In this document: positions 55,462 to 64,000 of the stretch, in pieces
Numbering within the stretch: position 1 is the first letter of the stretch
How the letters are laid out: every line of letters begins with the position of its first letter
Origin: Perilla frutescens
Taxonomy: Eukaryota > Streptophyta > Magnoliopsida > Lamiales > Lamiaceae
Length of the DNA stretch: 64,000 bases
Direction: 5' to 3'
Assembly: GCA_026008535.1 (NCBI GenBank)
Contig: BRKX01000014.1
Span: forward strand, 52,439,006-52,503,005
Notes under the pieces: model-generated
Told to the model about the DNA's origin: nothing
The model's input: only the letters and a program-made list of their open reading frames with translations
Database searches by the model: none
Position numbers and translations under genes: made by a program

Positions 55462-55690
55462 CGTCGCCATTGTCGTTGGCGCGTAGAACGATAAAGACAT
55501 ACTTGATCAACGGAATCAACCTTATTATGTACAAAATCAACGACAAAACTCCGATGATATCCTCGTTGTGTTTGATTCCGTCGGTGAAAGTGCTCGAGAA
55601 AACGTACAACGGCAACGTGCCGAACCACTCCGATGCTCTGGAACCCCAGCTGCAACAACGCCGCCCCCGACGGCGCCGCCCTACCATAAA
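55462..55690 (-). pseudogene. HAK/KUP potassium transporter exon fragment
   Basis: The minus-strand frame reads TLPLYVFSSTFTDGIKHNED, then IIGVLSLILYIIRLIPLIKY and VFIVLRANDNGDG, the conserved first part of plant HAK/KUP/KT K+ transporters. Just upstream, LQLGFQSIGVV is in another frame: about 8 bases are missing where the family has GVVYGD(I/L)GTSPLYV. The exon ends GGCGACG before GTACGT, a good splice donor at the place where HAK genes have an intron. It is therefore a genomic, not cDNA-derived, fragment. The rest of the gene is not seen nearby. Confidence 0.8.
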
Positions 55691-55761
55691 AGAAAGAAAG
55701 AAAAATGGTTAACCATGGCGGAGTAGAGAGCGATTCCGCACGCCCTCAGCGCACCATCCGG

Positions 55762-55931
55762 CGCACAGGCTGCTGCGCGCAACCCCGACTCGCTCAAGCT
55801 CGGTGTGCAATGCCCTGCGCGCACGCCCTCATCGGGCGTGCAAGCTCAGCGTGCAGCAACGGTCAGGCGCACACAGGCTGCTGCGCGCAGCCCCGACGCG
55901 CTCAAGCTCAGCGTGCAATGCCCTGCGCGCA
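55762..55931. repeat. GC-rich tandem duplication
   Basis: A 63-65-bp stretch at 55762-55824 (GGCTGCTGCGCGCA, CGCTCAAGCTC, GTGCAATGCCCTGCGCGCA) recurs at 55867-55931 with few changes. High CpG in an otherwise AT-rich region suggests imported DNA. The overlapping Ala/Arg/Cys-rich frames in all phases are not genes. Confidence 0.7.
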
Positions 55932-56199
55932 ACTCCGATGCCCATACTGCAGTGTGCCATCCTTTTACGTGTACTTCGTGTTGTGGCAGCGACGACGGCG
56001 GGACTTGGGTGGGAGCGTGGCGGCGACAGCAAGAACTGATAGTAGTTATCAACTAGAGGAGTGGGGTGGAGTGAGTTGCTGGCGGTGAAGAAGAGTGGAG
56101 CAGAAGAAGATGTGGGTTGATCCGGCCATGGGGGTTGGGTGGGTTGCCAGAACATGTTAACAACGAAGACGAGGAAGAAGACACTTGACATTTTTAACT

Positions 56200-56699
56200 T
56201 TTGTTTTTCTATTTTTTTTAACTTTTCTAATTTTTTGTTTTATTTATTTTATTTTTTTAAATTCAGGGGCGTTTTAGTCCAAATTGACTAAAATAAATAT
56301 GTTTAAAAATAAGTTTTTTAAAGTTTTAAGTGGCTAAAAAATTTTTTGACTCTTTAAAGAATGCTCTACCCTTTTGTTGGATACAGAAACCCATCTTTTT
56401 TTTTTCTATAGGTTTTAAGTAACCGGAGTAAAAATGTCTAAAAAATAATATTTATATTTTAATTAATTTGGAGATTGTGAAGGAAAAATGGGAATTGTTA
56501 ATAGAACTACCCTTATGGTTTTGATACCCAACCATCAAAACACGTATCGTAATTTACCTCCATCTACTAGGTTCTAGCCTCTAGGCACCATCTTCAATGC
56601 TTCATCCAAAAAGAAAAATTGTACTATCTTAGATATTTTTTCCCCACAGCTCATGGGCCACAGATATTAGCTGTTTTAATGAAAAAAAATATGAAAGCA
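56200..56699. other. Intergenic DNA, no gene
   Basis: Nothing beyond T-rich runs and short frames. Confidence 0.5.
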
Positions 56700-57610
56700 A
56701 TAAAACGTGCAGCAGAAGAGTCCGAAGACCAAGACTTATATTTCTAAAAAAAAAGCAACGACCAAGACCTCATATCTAACATATATATCTTCACATCAGA
56801 AACTTAAGCTAAAATTAAACCCTCATTTTACAATTACATTGAATTTTTTGTGAAGAAGAGAATTCCATACCAATTTAAACAATATTCCACTTAATTAATT
56901 GGTATATGTGTAAAATTAATCGGGTCTTTTCTCTATTACTTGCACAGTAGACATTAATTACATCTACAACCCCACCTCCGAAAGGCAAACACTTTCATGC
57001 ACCTGTTATAAATAGTGCTATTTAAGTTGGGTCGGGTCAACTCGGTCAACGCGGTCAAACCCGTCCTTTGACTAAGTTTTTTAGTGTATTTTTGGTTTTT
57101 TTTTTAGAGTTTTTTGGGAGGGTTTTTTTAGGGGTTTATTTTGTGTTTTTTAGGATTTTTTGAGGGGTGTTTTTAGCGGTTTATTTTGTGTTTTTTAGGA
57201 TTTTTTGGGGTAAAATCGGATAAAAAAATGAAAAAGAAGTAAAAAAATGAAAAAAAAGTAAAAAAAAATAGACGGGTGCGTGGGTGTGTGTGGCGCACAC
57301 GCCGTCTGAAATAGTGGTATATGCGACAGTGATGCACCGAATACCAACTCCCCCTGTAAACATTATACTCGTTCCTCAATTTCATGTAAGGTTGAATTTT
57401 TCTCCTCCTCTTATGACACGTCAAAGAACTACGTAACTTTTGTAATAATTAGATCGATTAAAATCTCTTTTTAAAATTTGAAGTAAAATCTCGTTTTTAT
57501 TTTTTTAATAAGGATAATGTCTAAATAGCTAGATCGTCCAACGGGAGCACTTTTCCTTATAAATAAATTTTAAGTTCAAATTGATTCAAAATATGTACTC
57601 TTTTGGCTTC
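56700..57610 (+). repeat. Duplicated segment, copy 2 (downstream of the NLR)
   Basis: It matches 39420-40060 in order and orientation. It has an insert at about 57000-57360 that includes a direct repeat of GGTTTATTTTGTGTTTTTTAGGATTTTTTG-like sequence (57134-57163 and 57179-57208). No gene. Confidence 0.7.
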
Positions 57611-57795
57611 AAAAAAGTACTTAAGAGATGTTAAGTATAGTCCGTTAGCTTTTAGGACAAAAATGTTGAAATATAGACGATGGGACCAAAAGTGTCGAAA
57701 AATTAAACTTGAGACCAAAATTATACATTCTGGAACTAAAAGTGTTTGGACTCTATCATAAGGAGAGAAAAAATGTAATTTACTTAAAAAAAAAT

Positions 57796-57895
57796 AATGT
57801 AATGTGAATGGAAGAATAGTTGTAGCAGTAATGTAATGTGAATGGAAGAATAGTTGTAGCAGTAATGTAATGTGAATGGAAGAATAGTTGTAGCA
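57796..57895. repeat. 34-bp minisatellite, three copies
   Basis: Units start at 57796, 57830 and 57864; the core is GTGAATGGAAGAATAGTTGT. The copies are identical apart from the final edge, so the expansion is recent. Confidence 0.95.
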
Positions 57896-58518
57896 TGAAC
57901 TGTATTAGCTAGTGTTGATAATACTGTTTGTTAGTGTTTTTTCAATTCAATTATTGCTTTACAATTATTGCTTTACAATTATTGTGCTTCTTTCATACTA
58001 ATTTCAAACCTGCACAGTTGATAAAGTTTCCATTTTGGCAGACGATTAGGAGGTAAAGTCTACGGTGCCCCAGAGGGCATTGCCTTCTCACCGTATTTGA
58101 ACGACACGTGTCCAGTCATATTAAAAAATTAAAAATATGTTTTGTCACTGTTTGGATATACGGATCTATTGTAGATGCACCCCTTCCATCTATTGAGACA
58201 CTCAGCTATGGTAGTTGATCAACAGTGTAACTCCTTGGGAAGTCCAACGGTTGCTTTTAAATCTTATTTCATTATATTAATTTTGTGTAATTACCATTTA
58301 CCACAATTTTATATTATTTTAGGGTACAGACCGCCTAGTTCAATGATTGGTCAATGTTGAACCATTTAACATCGTCTGACAGAACAAATTAGTAAAAACC
58401 ATGTAGTAAGATGTTCAATTTAGATGCATTATGTTTCACATCCACTGACAAAGTTTTTTATACAATTTGGAACTAGGTATTTATAAATTGCTATTGTAAA
58501 TTGCTTCAATCTAATTGA

Positions 58519-59132
58519 GATGCAATTTTCTGGATTCCTGCTCATGTGATGCCTCTCTTGGAAATTGTATGGACAGAGAAGACTTCTGCACAAGTAATTC
58601 TTGAGTTAATGACTGTTGGGAAGTCATAAAGAAGGTTCCTATGGTAGTCGGGAACTGCACTGACTTTGCAATCAATAGAACCTTCTTCTCGTACTCTCGA
58701 TGTGCACATTTTCTGTTACACTTGGGGTGGATGTTTTTAGGATTGATTTGCTTATCGGCAACTTTGGCCTTCCAATGGGTCCATTCTAGAAATTTTATTT
58801 CCCTTCAATACATATTCATCCTTCAAAATCTTCAAATTTCTCTTTCTGAATGAGGTTGGCATTTTTTCCAGCTATGAAGATGCATATATTTGTGATTTAC
58901 TGATGATATTTAAGTTTTACACTCAATGGAGTTTTCTAAAAAGATTTCAATCACCTCTATTATGATTCTTGATAGTAATTTTTTTGTGAATGTGACTCGT
59001 GGTTCTTTTACAGGCTTCGAGGTGTTGCAGGATACGGAGGAGCTGTTGCAACAGCAAAAGAATTCAGTTTATCATATCCTGATCTGACCTTTGAATCTCC
59101 ATCGGTTGAGCTTCTCATAAAGAATGGGAGAA
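58519..59132 (+). pseudogene. Peroxisomal multifunctional protein (MFP2/AIM1-type) pseudogene fragment
   Basis: Three collinear pieces code the 3-hydroxyacyl-CoA dehydrogenase part of the plant fatty-acid beta-oxidation multifunctional protein: PAHVMPLLEIVWTEKTSAQV then ILELMTVGK (58534-58630); VVGNCTDFAINRTFF then, in the next frame, LGVDVFRIDLLIGNFGLPMG (58641-58788); and, after an intron-like gap ending TTTTACAG, GVAGYGGAVATAKEF and SVELLIKNGRN (59013-59132). One lost base near 58625 and one shift near 58724 disrupt the frame. The retained intron position shows it came from genomic DNA. No other exon is evident. Confidence 0.8.
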
Positions 59133-59737
59133 ACAGTAGTTGTAAATTATCCTCTTGCTTGTTTAAAACGATTTACTTATTGGCATCACACTGTTGCAAG
59201 TAAAAATAACAGAAAATGATCTTATATCTATGAGAAAAGAAGCAAGCACAAACCTGATCGATCTGTGCTCCCGATAATATAGAGGAATCTAGAAGAATTA
59301 TAAATATTATGCTCGGATGCAAGGAATGTAGCATATTTTATTGATTCATATTCATAGGCAAGAGTAATGCACAAAATTTGGTGTCCTTGTCTAATATTAT
59401 ACCTGGTGGCAAGGAATGTAGCATATTTTCATTTTTCATATTCTCGTATGATTAATAAATGAACTCGAGAAATTGTTTGTTCGTTTCTCTTGGAATCATG
59501 AAAATTGTTTTTTTTTTGTTTACTTTGCATTCGAGATCTTTTTGATCATTAGATTTTATATGAACAGACTCGGAATTGAGAGAAAGAAACTTGATTTAGA
59601 ATATATATGTATTTTTGAGCTTATCAATTTTATTTGAATTATTTTTAAAATTGTGAAGTATACATATGTAGGTGCTTAACTTTTGATATATTTTAAATAG
59701 TTATAACTTACATATATTCATTTTACAAACTAAATTA
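59133..59737. other. AT-rich DNA, no gene
   Basis: There is a short duplication of GGCAAGGAATGTAGCATATTTT-like text at about 59316-59340 and 59405-59430. No ORF. Confidence 0.45.
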
Positions 59738-62700
59738 TCTCACATAGAAGAGCTATTTTTTATTGTCATATCATAATTCTGATCATTGAACACACTTTTT
59801 TTCGTTTATCAGAATTATTATGTGGCAGTAAAAATTTAGAAGATTAGAAAACTAACTTTGCCCAGTAAAAATCCCCTTATATTCGACATCCCAAGATTAA
59901 ATTAATTACAACACATGGAAAAATATTGCCACATCATAATTATGATCATCGAAAAAATAGGAGTTTGTTGATTCTGCAACAAATAAAAAAAAGTGTTATT
60001 ATTGCAACATTTAAAAAGTTGTATCTAAATTATAAATTCATTCAAATGTAGTGATCTTTTTAGCAGTTAACCGTAAATATATTTTGAACAGTTAGAACTT
60101 ATAAAACTTATATATTTTAATTTTTTAATTTTTTTTATCTCACATCGAAGAATTAACAAATATTGTTGTACATAAACAAACTATAAATTCTGAGACATAA
60201 TAATGGTTTTCCACATGTTCTGATCTTTTTGTTGAGATCAAGTGCAGTATTTGATATTTGATTTTATCAATTTAATAATGAATATATATATTTTCAATAT
60301 TTTTAAATTAAAAATTTGAATTAAAAGTTTGATACTTACATTTTGGGCTCTTTTTAAAAAATAACTCACTTAATGAAATACTACACAGTTTTTCAAAATA
60401 ATTACAAATATAACATTTGATTAATTTTATGGGTCGAATGTCGTACATAATTGATTATATTTTAAGATTTCTTGATTGAATAATTGTTTTGTGTAGTTGA
60501 GGAAATAGAAATATTAAAATAAAATCAATTGCATAGAATTTTCAGGCAGAAAATTGATTAAATGTTAGATTTTCAAAACATTTGAAAAAGCGGTTAATAT
60601 TTTGTTAATTTTTAAAAAAATGATTGTTTCTTAAAAACAACAGAAAATATAGGTATCAAAGTGTACTTTTTCCTGAATTAAATATATTAAAAGGTTAAAA
60701 TAAATATTTTTAATATATTAATTTAAAATATTTTAAATTTCTTAAGTTAATTAAATATATTAAAGAAATTCAAGATCCACATCCAAAATCTTTTAACAAG
60801 TTTAAATCCCACATAGAAAAATAATGAGTATTGTTCTGTTTGAACATACTTTGAATTCTAATGTTCAATTAAGAAATTTCTTACATTTCTTGGTCTTTTA
60901 AGTTAAGATACAGTATAGCATTTGATATTATTAGTTTAATATTAAAATATTTATTTAAATTTTTGAGTTTAAATATCTATCAATTTCTTATTAAATATTA
61001 TTTTTACTCTTGTGCTTTTAAATATATGAAAAATTAATCTTAAACAATGAAATATTATATACTTTTATTATTTTACTAAATTTTTCCCACATTGAATAAC
61101 TAACAAATATTATTTTGAATGAACAAACTATAAATTGTGAAGTTGAAAAATAGTATTCCTACTACTTTTTCTGTATTTCAACTAAGATCGAGTATAATAT
61201 TTTATCCCACATTGAAAAATAAAGAACATTCTTCTGTCTGAACATACTATAAATTCTAATAGTCAAGAATGAAATTTTAATACCTTTCTTGATCCTTTAA
61301 GTTGATTTTTTCTTATCAGTTTAATATTAAAATGCACATATATAATTTTTAGTTTAAATATTTATCAATTTCTTATTAATTATATATTTAAAATTTAATT
61401 TTAGATTTCTATATATATATAATAACATACATCTCCAACATTCATTTTCCCGCCCATTTTAGCATGGTATTTTTGGTAATTATGTTTACAACCATTTAAT
61501 ATAAATGTTTTTTGAAGTAACTATTAAATATAATTTATTAGATAATTTAATGGTATTATTTCTATAATTCAATTTATAGCATAAATAAAATTATTTATAC
61601 AAATAAATAATATATAACAATCGTGATTACTATAGTTATATATTGGTTGTATATTAAATTGTTTTCATAAAAAAACTATGAGTATATGATGATTAGTGAT
61701 TGATTTGCGAATAATTTTATGTCATTCTAATTAATTTCAAAATATACCTAAAAGATATTAATTCATTAAATGTGCATAAATTTCTAAGTTTAACTGATAA
61801 TATAGAAATATTACAACTAAAACATTTGTTGGCTATTGAAATATGCAAGATAATTATGCATATATATTGGTCTAATAATTTAAATTAAAAAAATAAAATA
61901 AATCCTAACTTCCATTACATTATTTCTTGATCCAAATTTTAATTATTGTCCGATTTGTTATCTTACTTAAAATCAATTAATTAAAAAGTTAGTTATCATA
62001 GGCATGATGTCAAGTATGAATAATCCTAAATTATTTATCTATAACACTTCTTTTAGCTTTAAATTTACTTTTGAATTTTTTTTATATACAAAAATTATAA
62101 GAAATGTTATATATAATAAATTTCATTTATTTGATAAATTTATTATTGCCGTGTTTCGAAAATTTGTGAAGAAAATAAGTTTTTTATTGAATAATTTTTT
62201 AGAATCAATAATATACTATTAACATCATTTTTTTATTTCATATTATTTTTTATATATTTGTCTTGAAAATTAATTATTTTGAAAATTTGATAAATAATTA
62301 TAAATATGATACATACTTTATCCGTGCATCGCACGGGAGATATACTAGTTATGTTGTTAAATTCAAAGAAAAATTGAGTTATATAAAAAAATCCAAATAA
62401 ATAAATTTAATTTCAAAAATTTTAATGTATATAAGTTTATAATTTTAAATATATGAAAAATAAATCTTAAATCTTATATATTTTAATCATTTTACAAAAT
62501 TTGTTTTCAATGAGCAAATTATAAATCGTGATGCCCAACAATAATATCCATGCAATTTTTTTCTATATTTCAACTAAGATCAAGTATAGTGTTTGATCCC
62601 ACATTGATAAATTATGAAATATGGAGTGTTGTTTTATGTCAACATACTATGAATTTTAAAAGTCAATAATAAAATTTTCACACCTTTCTTAATCTTTTAA

Positions 62701-63540
62701 GTTTAGATTGAGAATAGTACTATTTATCTTTTCTGTTTGATGAGTTTAATAAATATCTATATCAATTTTTTATTATATACATATCTAAAAATAGTTTTTT
62801 AATTTAAAAATTCTAATAAATAATATTAAATTTTAAATTTTTAAATATATATATATAAGTTTACAGTTTTAAATTTATGAAAATGAAAGCTTAAGCAATT
62901 AAATCTTATATTTTATTTTATTTTGACTAAAATTATCTCACATCGAAAAACTAACAAATTTTATTTTGAATGAACAAACAATAAATTGTGAGGCCCAACA
63001 ATAGTATTTGTACTACTTTCTTCATATTTCAAGTAAAATTAAGTGTAATGTTTGATCTCACATTGAAAAATGAGGAATATTGTTCTACTTGAATATTTTG
63101 TAAATTATAATAGTTAATAATAAAATATGTATACCTTTCTTGACATTATAAGTTGAGATCGAGTATAATATTTGATCATACGAGTTTAATATTAAAATAT
63201 ATATTTAAAATTAAAATTAAAATTATATATTTTAAATTCAAAAATATAAATATATAAAAAAATTCAAATAAATATATTTAATTTTGAAATTTTAAATGTA
63301 TATTATTTTGAAATTTTAAATATATGAAACATAAACCTTAAACAATAAATCTAATATATTTGATTTTTTTATAAAAAAGTTATCCCACATCGATAAATTA
63401 ACAATATTGTTTTGAATGAACCAATTATTAAATCTTATATATTTGAACTTTATTTTCAAAAGTTATCCCACGTCGATGAACTAACAAATATTATTTTAAA
63501 TGCACAAACTATTAATTGTGAGGCCAACCAATAGTCTTTG
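59738..63540 (+). repeat. Diverged repeat array with snRNA-type USE and TATA motifs
   Basis: TCYCACATYG-like boxes occur at about 59738, 60138, 60806, 61085, 61205, 62596, 62936, 63055, 63382 and 63465. The box at 63382-63392 is exactly ATCCCACATCG, the plant snRNA upstream element (RTCCCACATCG). Several are followed after 33-34 bp by TATAAA or a one-base variant: 60182 (34 bp), 61129 (34), 61248 (33), 62980 (34). Most then show GTGAGGCCCAACAATAG or TCTAATAGTCAATAAT. Two unit types alternate (boxes about 117-119 bp apart at 61085/61205 and 62936/63055). The origin is unknown; a decayed transposon with its own promoter repeats is likely. Confidence 0.6.
62322..62349 (+). mobile_element. Probable Helitron 3' terminus
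   Basis: CCGTGC, ATC, GCACGG forms a 6-bp hairpin. CTAGT follows 8 bases later at 62345-62349, with T next. Helitrons end with a short GC hairpin close to CTRRT and insert before T. The 5' end (TC...) was not located, so the length is unknown. Confidence 0.55.
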
Positions 63541-64000
63541 ATCTTTTTTGGTCTTTGATTTGAGATCGAATGTGATATTTTGATATTTGATTTATAATTT
63601 ATGATTTATGATTTTATCTATTTAATATTAAATTCTGAATATATTTTAAATTTATAAAATTTAACTATTTTAAAATAAAAAAATTAAGTTAAATATATTA
63701 AAATTTTCAAATATACATTTTAAAAATATTAATTTGAAATTTCTAACTTTTAATTTAATTAAATATATTTAAAAATCAAGATCCACATCCAAAATTTTAA
63801 ATTAAATGTATTAATTGATCTTATCAATTTAATGTTAAATATTTTTAAAATTCATCTAATAGAAAAGAATTGATATATATTGTTGTGCATGAACAATCTA
63901 TACATATTAAGGCTCAACAATAATCTTTCAACCTTTTTCAATATTTATGTTAAGATCACATGTAATATTTGATATTTGTTTTTACAGAACATGTGCAAAT
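63541..64000. other. AT-rich DNA, end of the repeat array
   Basis: One more decayed unit is visible at about 63840-63960 (GTTGTGCATGAACAATCTAT, GGCTCAACAATAATC). No gene. Confidence 0.45.

Noticed and set aside
55705..56191. Several overlapping GC-rich frames on both strands
   Set aside because: High CpG content keeps all frames open; none has a recognisable domain, and a tandem duplication shapes the composition.

Overview
The window is nuclear DNA of a flowering plant, most likely a eudicot. The evidence is a chain of plant-lineage Ty3/gypsy retrotransposons (Athila-type and chromodomain Tekay/Del-type), Mutator-like elements with long inverted repeats, an interrupted plant immune-receptor (NLR) gene with GT-AG introns, and pseudogene pieces of a HAK/KUP potassium transporter and a peroxisomal beta-oxidation multifunctional protein. 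I cannot name the species.

Positions 1-34420 are a nest of four LTR retrotransposons. A plus-strand Tekay-type chromovirus (17673-34420) is the host. Its 5' LTR is broken by a second, minus-strand Tekay element (6826-17672). That element's own 3' LTR is broken by a plus-strand Athila element (1-6825). A minus-strand gag-protease-only Athila relative (18895-25578) sits in the leader of the plus Tekay copy, next to a deletion that removed part of both elements. All coding regions except the minus Tekay gag-protease frame carry stops or frameshifts. Most stops in the plus Tekay copy and both in Athila pol fit C-to-T or G-to-A changes, as expected in methylated DNA.

The least expected material is in the untranslated leader of the Tekay elements. 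(i) An array of about ten stem-loops at 13293-13730 has stems of different sequence but mostly the same 7-base loop. (ii) A second array lies at 14166-14453 with a 5-base loop. (iii) An extra ORF upstream of gag is 795 bp long in both copies. Both that ORF and gag begin right after a splice-acceptor-like sequence.

Positions 34421-48018 are AT-rich intergenic DNA. They hold three non-autonomous Mutator-like elements with long TIRs and 9-bp target duplications (35934-37359, 40197-41243, 43339-44303), a likely hAT-type element, a short SINE with a 17-bp duplication, and LINE remnants.

Positions 48019-53462 hold the one apparently intact host gene, a CC-NB-ARC-LRR receptor. I model it as five exons and 1534 residues, with five nearly identical 53-54-residue tandem repeats in the LRR and an Asp/Glu-rich C-terminal tail.

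Positions 53463-64000 hold LINE, SINE and captured or broken gene pieces. A segment at 56700-57610 matches 39420-40060 in the same orientation on the other side of the NLR gene. From 59738 on there is a diverged repeat array in which the plant snRNA upstream element (RTCCCACATCG-like) recurs, often with a TATA-like box 33-34 bp downstream.
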